DNA of 6,777 bases, from contig DAOUFU010000351.1 in assembly GCA_034429275.1 (NCBI GenBank), positions 1-6,777 of the forward strand, in the 5' to 3' direction. The notes under the pieces are model-generated. The model saw only the letters and a program-made list of their open reading frames with translations. It had not been told where the DNA came from and searched no databases. Shown here piece by piece: positions 1 through 6,117 of this stretch. Numbering within the stretch: position 1 is the first letter of the stretch; each line of letters opens with the position of its first letter. The stretch is from DAOUFU01 sp034429275. GTDB lineage: Bacteria; Chloroflexota; Anaerolineae; Aggregatilineales; Aggregatilineaceae. The position numbers and the translations under genes are program-made.

Positions 1-64
1 GGCAGACCAAGCGCCTCCCAAGAGGCGCGCAGGTCGGGGGTGAGGCCAGACTCTCGCGGGTCAC
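1..64 (+). repeat. Right end of a structured intergenic repeat, cut by the window start
   Basis: Positions 36-64 match 5566-5594 at 25 of 29 positions in the same orientation. The match begins with an identical 12-mer, gggggtgaggcc (36-47), and ends in a shared ctcgc-rggtcac tail. Just before it, gcgcctc (11-17) and gaggcgc (22-28) form a 7-bp hairpin with a 4-base loop. The complete copy has a hairpin of different sequence in the same place (5541-5557). The 12-mer should therefore be the right arm of a long inverted repeat whose left arm lies outside the window. No coding sequence is seen here. Confidence 0.75.
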
Positions 65-190
65 CATAGCCGGTTATTTTCTCAAAGTCCATCAGCCTCC
101 GGCGAGGCGGCGGCGCGAAATGGGACTATACTAGCGGCAGCGGAGGATCATGAGCCGCGCGTGTCACGAGTGAAAAGGGGGCAGCGAACG
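65..190 (+). promoter_or_regulatory. Upstream region of the secreted-protein gene, possible promoter
   Basis: TATACT at 127-132 matches the -10 consensus at five of six positions and lies 58 bases before the chosen start. No convincing -35 box sits 16-18 bases upstream. A small hairpin, gcctc-cggc-gaggc, occupies 95-108. The purine-rich aaggggg (175-181), 9 bases before the ATG at 191, is the likely ribosome binding site. The promoter call is tentative because only the -10 box is good. Confidence 0.35.
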
Positions 191-1462
191 ATGAGGGTGA
201 AAACCATCTGGAGAGCGGTGGCCGTCCTGGCCGTGGTGCTGATCGGAGCGGCGCAGCCGTGGGCAGCACTCGCCCAGGTCGATCTGGGCGGGGAGTATAT
301 CGCTGAAGACGGCAGCATGACGTTTCGTTATCCGGCGGGCTGGGTTGTGCAGACCGATACAATGGGCCTGGCGGCGCTTTCGAACACGGCTGAAGCACTG
401 GCGAGCGGTCAGCCCGGCGTCCGCGACGTGATCATGATGTTCTTTTCGCCGGAAGTGCTGACGGGCCTGGGGGCCGATGTCTCGACGCTGGAGGGGGCGC
501 TGGAGGGCTTCCTGAGCGGGACGGATGCCGTGCCGCGGGGCGAGCCATCCGCTGTGGCCCTGGGTGAGCGCGAAGGGCAGGGCGTCGAAATCGTGTTTGG
601 GAGGGTCCGCTCGCGGGTGGTGGCGCTGATGTTTGCCGATGGCGTGGCGGGCGTGGTGACCGCTTCGACAACCGGCAGCCTGGATGATTTCGCCGCTGTC
701 ACCGAGTCCGTGATGGCGACGTGGGATCGGCCCAGGCCGGAACAGGCCGCCCTCAGCGATGAACCGTGCGAGGTGAGCACCCAGGTCAAATGGGGCGCGG
801 TGCTGCGGGTGGGGCCGGGCGAAAACCGGACCGAACTCTCTTCGCTGCCGACGGGAGAATGGTTCCCGGTGACCGGCATGGCCGAGGCGGATGACGGCTC
901 GCTGTGGTGGCAACTGGATAAGCAGGCCGTCGCACCGGAATCGGCGGCGGCGGAGCTGTGGGTCCGCCAGGACCAGGTGGACGAGCGGGGAGGTTGTGCG
1001 TTGGTGGGCACCGCCGAGGCACCGCCGATCATTCCGATCCCGGTGCAGGCACCCGCGCCGGTATCGCCAGCGGGACAGGCCGCGGCCCCGGTCAAGCCGT
1101 CTTCCGGCGGGCAGGGCCTGTGGATCGAGTTCGCCGAGTGGAATGCGCTGGTGCCGCCGGATTTGAAGGCGACCAGCCGGGCCAGCGCCCGCGTGGTAAT
1201 CACGGTGTTGCCTTCGCTGACGCCGGTAGCGCAGGAACTGTATTCCCGCAGGGATGGCTCGTTGACGACGGTGTACCGGATGCGGGTGGACTACACGCTG
1301 ACGGCGCTGGATCCGAAGACCAACGCCGTGTTGGGCACCACCGTCTTGCAGGGTGGCGATCCGCCGGGTTTCCCCGATACCATGCCGATCAATGCCACGC
1401 TCAACGGCCCGGCCCCTTCGTTCGACTCGGCGCTGGGGTGGATGCAGGGCTTCCTGGGATAG
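191..1462 (+). CDS. Exported protein: PsbP/DUF1795-like N-terminal part, SH3-like module, unassigned C-terminal domain
   Basis: This encodes 423 residues. A typical Sec signal peptide comes first: basic MRVK, a hydrophobic stretch at about 9-21, and a likely cut after ALA28. There is no lipobox, so the protein should be released or held at the surface by other means. Residues 30-180 begin with a stretch ending FRYPAGWVVQ (about 45-54), which resembles the PsbP-like/DUF1795 folds of bacterial surface proteins. Residues about 191-272 look like a bacterial SH3-type module (VLRVGPGENRTELSSLP, then WFPVTG, WWQL and LWVRQDQV). Cys193 and Cys269 bracket this module and are the only cysteines in the protein, so they could form a disulfide. 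A Pro/Ala-rich linker (about 275-305) leads to a C-terminal domain (310-423) that I do not recognise. A GTG at 161 would add 10 residues. I prefer ATG 191 because it has an upstream purine-rich site and gives a compact signal peptide. Function is unknown; binding to a ligand or the cell wall is a guess. Confidence 0.85.
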   Translation: MRVKTIWRAVAVLAVVLIGAAQPWAALAQVDLGGEYIAEDGSMTFRYPAGWVVQTDTMGLAALSNTAEALASGQPGVRDVIMMFFSPEVLTGLGADVSTLEGALEGFLSGTDAVPRGEPSAVALGEREGQGVEIVFGRVRSRVVALMFADGVAGVVTASTTGSLDDFAAVTESVMATWDRPRPEQAALSDEPCEVSTQVKWGAVLRVGPGENRTELSSLPTGEWFPVTGMAEADDGSLWWQLDKQAVAPESAAAELWVRQDQVDERGGCALVGTAEAPPIIPIPVQAPAPVSPAGQAAAPVKPSSGGQGLWIEFAEWNALVPPDLKATSRASARVVITVLPSLTPVAQELYSRRDGSLTTVYRMRVDYTLTALDPKTNAVLGTTVLQGGDPPGFPDTMPINATLNGPAPSFDSALGWMQGFLG

Positions 1463-1493
1463 GTCGGGCACAGATTCTTATGTTACAGTTCTG

Positions 1494-1529
1494 CCGGGGT
1501 GGGGCGCACAGCATGCGCAGCCGCCCCGG
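1494..1529. other. GC-rich hairpin downstream of the secreted-protein gene
   Basis: The outer arms ccgggg (1494-1499) and ccccgg (1524-1529) pair. Inside them, gcgca (1504-1508) and tgcgc (1514-1518) pair around a 5-base loop. The structure starts 32 bases after the stop codon and is not followed by a T-run. It could aid transcription ending or mRNA stability, but it is not a standard intrinsic terminator. A short inverted repeat, ttcac-t-gtgaa, follows at 1530-1540. Confidence 0.35.
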
Positions 1530-1574
1530 TTCACTGTGAAGTGAGGAACGCGCCGGGCGGCGGTGTATCACACT

Positions 1575-1605
1575 CTGGCAAGGGCGCGGCATCAGCCGGT
1601 ATAAT
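1575..1605 (+). promoter_or_regulatory. Putative sigma-70-type promoter of the four-gene operon
   Basis: TATAAT at 1600-1605 is a perfect -10 consensus in an otherwise GC-rich gap, 57 bases before the first gene of the operon. The best -35 candidate is ctggca (1575-1580), four of six matches at a long 19-base spacing. The -10 box and its position are the real support. The start site and controlling factor cannot be told from the sequence. Confidence 0.5.
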
Positions 1606-1661
1606 GGCGCGCGGCCCACCTGTGGGCAGAATGTTGGTGTTGGGAGCAGGTAAATCTTCGC

Positions 1662-2723
1662 ATGAAAACACGGACCTGGCCGAGCCTGGTGATCGGCGCG
1701 CTGGTGAGCGCGGTCGCGCTCGGCTATCTGCTGCGCCGCGACCTGAGCGGCATTCACGATGAGCTGCGCGGCGCGAATTACTGGATGCTGTTCCCTTTCT
1801 TCGCCGTGTCGGTGGCCGGGCTGGGGCTGCGGGCGGTACGGTGGCGGGTGCTGCTGGATGAGCGGCTGGCGCTGCCGCGCAGCTTTCACATCCTCAACGT
1901 GAGCTATTTTATCAACGGGGTGCTGCCGCTGCGGGTGGGCGAAGTGGCGCGGGCGGTGCTCGCCGCGCGGGTCGATCCGCCGGTCCCGGTGCTGACTTCG
2001 GCCAGCACGATTGTTGTCGAGCGGCTGCTGGATACGCTGATGGTGTTCGCGCTGATCGGCCTGACGCTGGCGCTGATCCCGGCGGGGTTGGAGATCGGCG
2101 TGGTGGGCGTGCTGCTGGGCGTGGGCACGGTGATCGGCGTGGTCGTGCTGGCGGTGACGGCGGCGCGCCCGGCCTGGGCACACGCTGCGCTGACCCTGGC
2201 GGGGCGCGCCATTCCGGCGCTGCGGCGTCCGGCACTGCGCCGGTGGCTGGATCACCTGCTGGCAGGCATCACCCCGCTGGCCGATCCGCGCCGGGCATTG
2301 GCGCTGGCCGGGTGGACGGCGGCGGGCTGGACGATGTCGGTTGTAGCCGGGTATATCCTGCTGATCGCCATGTTCGACGAGCCGACGTGGGCGGCATCGC
2401 TGGCGATGGTGGCGCTGGCCTCATTTGCGATTGCGGTGCCGGCGGTGCCGGGTAACCTGGGGCCGTTTGAGGCGGCGGTGGTATTCGGGCTGGCGAGCGC
2501 CGGGCTGGTGAGCAAGCCCACCGATGCCCCGGCGGTGGCCTTCGCCATCCTGCTGCATGTGCTCAACCTGCTGACATATATCAGCATGGGGCTTTTGGGC
2601 CTGTGGGCCGAAGGAGTCAGCCTGGGCGAGATCGTCCGGGCAGCGCGGGCGCTGCGCCAACCGGGTGAACAGGGCGCGGCGGCCCCTCTCGCGGAATCTT
2701 CACCCCCCTGGGTTAAGTCATGA
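1662..2723 (+). CDS. Flippase-like integral membrane protein (LPG_synthase_TM / UPF0104 / YbhN-AglD family)
   Basis: This encodes 353 residues, a normal length for the stand-alone form of the family. Hydrophobic segments lie at about 6-24, 40-57, 120-140, 143-167, 205-227, 233-255 and 280-304, so it is a multi-pass inner-membrane protein. Family-type features include the basic GLRAVRWRVLLDERL stretch after the second segment (about 54-69), PLRVGEVARAVLAAR (89-103), VERLLDTLMV (119-128) and PGNLGPFEAA (243-252) before a late membrane segment. The family includes the membrane domain of MprF, which moves lysyl-phosphatidylglycerol across the membrane, and AglD-type proteins linked to glycan or lipid assembly. 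Stand-alone members often neighbour glycosyltransferases and are thought to handle lipid-linked substrates, but the substrate here is unknown. The C-terminal tail (about 315-353) is hydrophilic. Its stop overlaps the next start (ATGA, 2720-2723), so the two are probably translated together. The upstream gggag (1642-1646) is rather far from the ATG, so the ribosome binding site is weak. Confidence 0.9.
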   Translation: MKTRTWPSLVIGALVSAVALGYLLRRDLSGIHDELRGANYWMLFPFFAVSVAGLGLRAVRWRVLLDERLALPRSFHILNVSYFINGVLPLRVGEVARAVLAARVDPPVPVLTSASTIVVERLLDTLMVFALIGLTLALIPAGLEIGVVGVLLGVGTVIGVVVLAVTAARPAWAHAALTLAGRAIPALRRPALRRWLDHLLAGITPLADPRRALALAGWTAAGWTMSVVAGYILLIAMFDEPTWAASLAMVALASFAIAVPAVPGNLGPFEAAVVFGLASAGLVSKPTDAPAVAFAILLHVLNLLTYISMGLLGLWAEGVSLGEIVRAARALRQPGEQGAAAPLAESSPPWVKS

Positions 2724-3934
2724 GTCAACACCCCTCTACTGCATCGCAGCATACGCTGGCCGGGGCCGATTCGGGCGACAGGCCGCTCAAAATCCTGGTG
2801 GCAATCCAGTATTACCTGCCGCACCGGACCGGCGTGCCGATCCATGTGCAGCGCGTGGCCGAAGAACTGGTCAAGCGCGGGCACACGGTGACCATCCTGA
2901 CGGCGCGGCATCACATCGACCTGCCGCGCGACGAGACGATCAACGGGGTGCGGCTGGTGCGGTTGTGGGCACCGCTCAAGGTCAGCCGCGGCATGGTGAT
3001 GCCTGCCTATCCCTGGGCGGCGTGGGGCTTGATCCGGCAGCATGACGTGGTGTGGCTGCAAACGCCTATGCTGGAGACGGCGCTGCTGACGTTGCTGGCG
3101 CGCAGCCAGGGCAAGCAGGTGGTCGCCACCCATCACGGCGACCTGATCCTGCCGCCGGGCTTCTTCAACCGCTTTGTGCGTTGGTTCCCCTTCATGAATT
3201 ACCGGTTCATGGCGCGGCGCGCGGCCCGGCTGATCGCCTACAGCCACGACTACGCGGACAACAGCTATTATCTCAGGCCGTTCCGCGACCGGGTTTCGGT
3301 GATCTACCCGCCGATCGTGGTCCCCGATCCGCAGCCGGAGCGGGTGGCGGAACTGCGCGCACGCTGGCAGCCCGACGGCGGCCCGGTCATCGGCTATGCC
3401 GGGCGATTCGTGCGCGAGAAACGGCCCGACCTGTTGATCCGCGCGCTGGAAGTGATCAACCGCGAGTACCCGATGGCGCGGGTCGTCTTCGCGGGCGAGT
3501 ACGATATCGCCTATGAGGACACCTGGGAGCAGAACCAGGCGCTGATTCAGCGCTATGACGAGCAGTTGATCTTCCTGGGCAAGCTGGAGAGTATGCAGGC
3601 GATGGCGAACTTCTTCGCGGCCTGCGATGTGCTGGTGATGCCCAGCGATACCGAGTGCTTCGCGCTGGTACAGGTCGAGGCGATGCTGTGCGGGACGCCG
3701 GTGGTGATGACGGATACACCGGGCGGGCGCGTGCCGGTGACCGAGACCGGCATGGGCGCAATTGTGCCGCGCGGCGACTGGGAAGCTATCGGGCGGGCGG
3801 TGGTGGAGATCGTGCGCGCGCCGGAGCGATACATCAAGCCGCGCGAAGAAATCGAGCGGGCGTTCAGCCTGCGCGAAACGGTGGATCGTTACGAGCGGCA
3901 TTTCCGACAGGCGGCGAATCGCGCGACGAGGTAG
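2720..3934 (+). CDS. Glycosyltransferase family 4 (GT-B fold)
   Basis: This encodes 404 residues, full length for a GT4 retaining glycosyltransferase, and should be a cytosolic or membrane-associated enzyme that moves a sugar from a nucleotide-sugar donor to a lipid or glycan acceptor. The N-terminal half has the usual acceptor-side start, LKILVAIQYYLPHRTGVPIH (23-42), followed by a VAEEL.KRGHTVTILTA stretch. The donor-side half starts at about 222 with VIGYAGRFVREKRPDLLIRA (223-242), where the Arg/Lys pair normally contacts donor phosphates. It continues with FLGKL (285-289) and the diagnostic E-x7-E motif, ECFALVQVE (Glu312 to Glu320), then AMLCGTPVV. The first 20 or so residues are a polar extension before the first strand. 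No clear Shine-Dalgarno site precedes the ATG, which overlaps the flippase stop by 4 bases, so translational coupling is likely. The sugar and acceptor cannot be deduced. The overlap with a flippase-like gene favours a lipid-linked or envelope glycan. Confidence 0.92.
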   Translation: MSQHPSTASQHTLAGADSGDRPLKILVAIQYYLPHRTGVPIHVQRVAEELVKRGHTVTILTARHHIDLPRDETINGVRLVRLWAPLKVSRGMVMPAYPWAAWGLIRQHDVVWLQTPMLETALLTLLARSQGKQVVATHHGDLILPPGFFNRFVRWFPFMNYRFMARRAARLIAYSHDYADNSYYLRPFRDRVSVIYPPIVVPDPQPERVAELRARWQPDGGPVIGYAGRFVREKRPDLLIRALEVINREYPMARVVFAGEYDIAYEDTWEQNQALIQRYDEQLIFLGKLESMQAMANFFAACDVLVMPSDTECFALVQVEAMLCGTPVVMTDTPGGRVPVTETGMGAIVPRGDWEAIGRAVVEIVRAPERYIKPREEIERAFSLRETVDRYERHFRQAANRATR

Positions 3935-3986
3935 ACTCGGCGCACGGCAGCGCCCGCCCGGCGCGGCATAGTGTAGGGAGGCAGAG

Positions 3987-4466
3987 ATGGCAGGCGCATG
4001 GCAAGGTAACCGGCGACGGCTGGTGAGGTACCTGCTGATTGCAGCAGCGGTGATCGTGGTGGTGGAGATCGTGTCTTTCCTGGCGCTGGACCGCAGCAAT
4101 CCACCGGTCCAGGCCGAGCCGAACTGGGATTCGCCACGTACGCGCGAGTTGATCGTCAATGCGTGCTATGACTGCCATAGCAACGAGACGACCTGGCCCT
4201 GGTATTCGGCGATTGCGCCGGTATCGTGGCTGACCTATCGTGACGTGGCCGAGGGCCGCAATACGCTCAATTTCTCGGAGTGGTCCGGCAGCAGGAAGGC
4301 GTTGGAAGTGGCCGAGGTGGTGGCCGAGGGCGAGATGCCGCCGTCGTATTACACGATCATGCACCCGAAGGCGAAACTCTCGGACGAGGAGAAACTGGAG
4401 CTGATCCAGGGCTGGCAGGCGACTCTGGCTCAGACGAGTGGGCTGGATATGAGCGGCGGCGACTGA
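3987..4466 (+). CDS. Membrane-anchored haem-binding protein (Haem_bd family, single CxxCH)
   Basis: This encodes 159 residues. A basic start (RRRLVRY, 9-15) and one hydrophobic segment (about 16-34) anchor the protein, with the remainder expected outside the membrane. The segment ACYDCHSNETTWPWYSAIAP (59-78) holds the CxxCH motif for covalent haem attachment: Cys60, Cys63 and axial ligand His64. The NETTWPWY context is typical of the short Haem_bd family (pfam14376), not of classic cytochrome c. Possible second ligands are Met117 in GEMPPS, or Met125/His126 in YYTIMHPKAK. An amphipathic LSDEEKLELIQGWQATL (131-147) closes the domain. A good ribosome binding site, gggagg (3976-3981), lies 5 bases before the ATG. 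The gene sits 52 bases after the glycosyltransferase and 39 before the methyltransferase, so it probably belongs to the operon. The family's role is poorly known; electron transfer or redox/haem sensing are possibilities. CxxCH maturation genes are not in this window. Confidence 0.9.
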   Translation: MAGAWQGNRRRLVRYLLIAAAVIVVVEIVSFLALDRSNPPVQAEPNWDSPRTRELIVNACYDCHSNETTWPWYSAIAPVSWLTYRDVAEGRNTLNFSEWSGSRKALEVAEVVAEGEMPPSYYTIMHPKAKLSDEEKLELIQGWQATLAQTSGLDMSGGD

Positions 4467-4505
4467 GCGCGGCATCCCGGCAGAAGGACAGGCGGCACAG
4501 CATCT

Positions 4506-5357
4506 ATGACGGTTGATCTCACCACGATCCAGTACATGACTCGCCACGAGGCCGATATGGCCTTCAAAAAGCGGGCGCAGACGATCTTTGAATGGGTGCC
4601 GCCGCGCGACGACGCGCTGATCCTTGATTGTGCGTGTGGGCGCGGCTTTTACCTGAATATGTACCGTTACGTCGGCGCCTGCCGGTTGGTGGGGCTGGAA
4701 CTCGACGCAGAGGTGATCGAAAAGGCGCGGCGCAATGTCGGTCACCTGCCGGGGATCACGCTCACGCGCGGCAATATCTACGCGCTGCCCTTCGCCGATG
4801 ATACGTTCGACGGCGTGATCCTCTCGGAAATCCTGGAGCACATCGACGACGACGTGGCCGGGCTGCGCGAAGTGATGCGAGTGCTCAAGCCGGGCGGCGT
4901 GGTGGCGATCACTGTGCCGCACGCGAACTACCCGTTCTGGTGGGACCCGATCAACTGGACGCTGGAGCGAGTCTTCAACACGCACATTCAGCACGGGCCG
5001 CTGGCCGGGCTGTGGGCGAACCATGTCCGGCTCTATCATCGCGCCCAACTGCGGCAGGCGGTGGAAGAGGCCGGGTTGATCGTCGAGGCGGAGCGCAGCT
5101 TCACGCATCACAGCTTCCCGTTCATTCACAACCTGGTGTATGGGCTTGGCAAGCCCTTGTTGGAATCTGGCCTGATGCCCGAAGAACTGGCGACGGCGGC
5201 GGACCGTACCACGTTTGATTCGCCGGACGGCAGCCGATTGAACCCGATCCGGCTGGGGATCGCGGTGCTGAACTGGTTCGACCGCCCGAACAAGATCGAC
5301 GAAGGGCCGGAGCGCAGCACGGTTAACCTGGCGCTCAAGGCGCGCAAGCCGGGGTAG
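4506..5357 (+). CDS. Class I SAM-dependent methyltransferase (Methyltransf_11 type)
   Basis: This encodes 283 residues, presumably a soluble cytosolic enzyme. Motif I is LILDCACGRGFYL (38-50), a DxxCGxG-type SAM-binding loop with Ala at the usual first Gly. It is followed by the acidic end of strand 2, VGLELD (62-67), with Glu65 the likely ribose ligand. LPFADDTFDGVILSEILEHI (94-113) covers motifs II/III, and VLKPGGVVAITVP (126-138) is the hallmark post-III segment. The C-terminal part (about 140-283) is aromatic- and His-rich (NYPFWW, THHSFPFIH) and probably forms the substrate pocket; I cannot assign the acceptor. As last gene of the operon it may methylate a sugar, quinone or lipid made by its neighbours. 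The chosen ATG gives a complete N-terminus. An internal ATG at 4536 (Met11) is possible, and the only purine-rich site (aagga, 4484-4488) is distant. Confidence 0.9.
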   Translation: MTVDLTTIQYMTRHEADMAFKKRAQTIFEWVPPRDDALILDCACGRGFYLNMYRYVGACRLVGLELDAEVIEKARRNVGHLPGITLTRGNIYALPFADDTFDGVILSEILEHIDDDVAGLREVMRVLKPGGVVAITVPHANYPFWWDPINWTLERVFNTHIQHGPLAGLWANHVRLYHRAQLRQAVEEAGLIVEAERSFTHHSFPFIHNLVYGLGKPLLESGLMPEELATAADRTTFDSPDGSRLNPIRLGIAVLNWFDRPNKIDEGPERSTVNLALKARKPG

Positions 5358-5463
5358 GGGGCGATCAGGGCAAACGCATCAAAAAAATACTGTTTCGGTT
5401 GAAGCGCATCGCCTGCCCCTGATACACTTTGGCCATGTGATCGGGTATGGGAGGCGAAGGGCT

Positions 5464-5594
5464 GGCCTCACCCCCGCGCGGCCAAAACCGGGCCGCTTCG
5501 CCCCCTCTCCGAAAATTTTCGGAGAGGGGGCAACCGACAACGCGCCCGTAGGGCGCGGCGAAGGTGGGGGTGAGGCCGGATGCTCGCAGGTCAC
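5464..5594 (+). repeat. Complete structured repeat with nested inverted repeats (REP/MITE-like)
   Basis: The outer arms are a perfect 12-bp inverted repeat, ggcctcaccccc (5464-5475) and gggggtgaggcc (5566-5577). Between them are three hairpins: gcggcc/ggccgc (5478-5483, 5491-5496), a perfect 32-bp palindrome (5500-5531), and cgcgccc-gta-gggcgcg (5541-5557). A further pairing, cttcgcc (5496-5502) with ggcgaag (5557-5563), could compete with the first and third hairpins. The folded form would be a cloverleaf-like cruciform on a 12-bp stem. A tail (5578-5594) is also conserved with the copy at 36-64. No coding capacity or clear target-site duplication is seen. This looks like a non-autonomous or REP-type element, but the class is inferred. 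Confidence 0.8.
5500..5531. repeat. Perfect 32-bp palindrome at the core of the repeat
   Basis: The arm gccccctctccgaaaa (5500-5515) is followed directly by its exact reverse complement (5516-5531), with no loop bases. The centre gaaaattttc is AT-rich while the outer arms are GC-rich, which would ease cruciform extrusion. It could also form a strong RNA hairpin and halt polymerase from either side, though no terminal T-run follows. Confidence 0.9.
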
Positions 5595-5601
5595 GTATTT
5601 T

Positions 5602-5634
5602 GATGCAATCACCCTGAGGGGGCGATTGTGCATC
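5602..5634. other. Bulged hairpin upstream of msrB
   Basis: gatg-caatc (5602-5610) pairs with gattg (5624-5628) and catc (5631-5634), leaving two bases (5629-5630) bulged. A few more G-C pairs are possible in the loop (ccc with ggg). The hairpin ends 64 bases before the msrB start. It may be part of an untranslated leader or an operator-like dyad. No known riboswitch fold is recognised. Confidence 0.4.
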
Positions 5635-5686
5635 GAGGCTGCCGGAGTGCTATCGTCTGAACATCGACCAATGCCGGATGACGCAC

Positions 5687-5693
5687 AAGGAGG
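5687..5693 (+). promoter_or_regulatory. Strong Shine-Dalgarno site that fixes the msrB start
   Basis: aaggagg is a full-strength ribosome binding site 5 bases before the ATG at 5699. The in-frame ATG at 5678 would place the site inside the coding region and has no comparable site of its own, so 5699 is the start. Confidence 0.85.
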
Positions 5694-5698
5694 CCGAC

Positions 5699-6103
5699 AT
5701 GACCGACAAAATCCAGAAATCCGATGCCGAGTGGCGCGCAGAACTGACTCCGCGCCAATATGCAGTGCTGCGCCAGGCCGCGACCGAGCGCCCATTCGAA
5801 GGCGAATATGTGGACACCGAGACGCCTGGGGTGTATCGCTGTGCGGGGTGTGGACAGGAATTGTTCTCATCCGAAACGAAGTTTCACTCCGGATCGGGCT
5901 GGCCGAGCTTTTGGGACGTGATTGAGCAGGGGCGAGTTGAACTGTCGCGCGATCTCTCGCACGGCATGATTCGCACCGAAGTTCGCTGCGCGCGCTGCGG
6001 CGGACACCTGGGACACCTGTTTGAAGATGGCCCGCGCGAGCGTACCGGGCTGCGCTACTGCATCAATTCGGTGGCGCTGCGGCTGGAGCCGCGCGGCGAG
6101 TGA
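5699..6103 (+). CDS. msrB: Peptide-methionine (R)-S-oxide reductase MsrB
   Basis: This encodes 134 residues, the normal length of a single-domain MsrB. The enzyme reduces methionine-R-sulfoxide in oxidised proteins back to methionine, normally with electrons from thioredoxin, and acts in the cytosol because there is no signal peptide. The structural zinc site is complete: Cys48 and Cys51 (CAGC), Cys97 and Cys100 (CARC). Family signatures are KFHSGSGWPSFWDV (61-74), HGMIRTEVRC (88-97), GGHLGHLFEDGP (101-112) with His103 and His106, and RYCINSVAL (119-127) with catalytic Cys121. Residue 66 is Ser, where many two-cysteine MsrBs (for example, the E. coli SGCGWPSF) carry the resolving Cys. The five cysteines seen are the four zinc ligands plus Cys121, so this looks like a one-cysteine-type enzyme. 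No msrA lies next to it. It is separated from the upstream operon by 341 bases and is probably transcribed alone. Confidence 0.97.
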   Translation: MTDKIQKSDAEWRAELTPRQYAVLRQAATERPFEGEYVDTETPGVYRCAGCGQELFSSETKFHSGSGWPSFWDVIEQGRVELSRDLSHGMIRTEVRCARCGGHLGHLFEDGPRERTGLRYCINSVALRLEPRGE

Positions 6104-6117
6104 TCGTTGAATGGTTG

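Larger units (their letters stand above)
5358..5698 (+). other. 341-base non-coding gap before msrB
   Basis: It holds four things: a short A-rich stretch (seven or more A at 5381-5387), a complete structured repeat (5464-5594), a bulged hairpin (5602-5634), and the msrB ribosome binding site. A loose inverted repeat, atcaggg (5364-5370) with ccctgat (5417-5423), encloses a 46-base loop and is a poor terminator candidate. Promoter-like boxes for msrB are weak: ttgtgc (5626-5631) and tatcgt (5651-5656), 19 bases apart. I see no protein gene here. Confidence 0.6.

Noticed and set aside
150..173. Seven-codon mini-frame (MSRACHE) preceded by ggagg at 142-146
   Set aside because: Spacing to the ATG is only 3 bases and there is no attenuation-type structure or codon pattern, so a leader peptide cannot be supported.
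164..1471. 435-codon open frame on the - strand opposite the secreted-protein gene
   Set aside because: It lies wholly antisense to a gene with signal peptide and domain features. Its product is rich in Arg, His and Gln, typical of a shadow frame in GC-rich DNA.
2252..4159. 635-codon open frame on the - strand across the flippase, glycosyltransferase and haem-protein genes
   Set aside because: It is antisense to three recognisable genes and shows no domain or motif; long antisense frames are expected at this base composition.
3864..5129. 421-codon open frame on the - strand opposite the haem-protein and methyltransferase genes
   Set aside because: It covers two well-supported genes and has an Arg/His-rich, motif-free product.
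5364..5423. Inverted repeat atcaggg/ccctgat as terminator of the operon
   Set aside because: The 46-base loop is too long and no T-run follows on the + strand. The A-run at 5381-5387 would be a T-run on the - strand but has no adjacent hairpin.
5464..5594. CRISPR array or tRNA gene suggested by the repeat and its cloverleaf-like folding
   Set aside because: There is no regular repeat-spacer pattern, and the fold lacks a tRNA-like anticodon arm, T-loop consensus and CCA-end acceptor layout.
5379..5870. Open frames on both strands through the repeat region (also 5437-5925 on +)
   Set aside because: They run through palindromic repeat DNA and into msrB in the wrong frame, and their products have no protein-like features.
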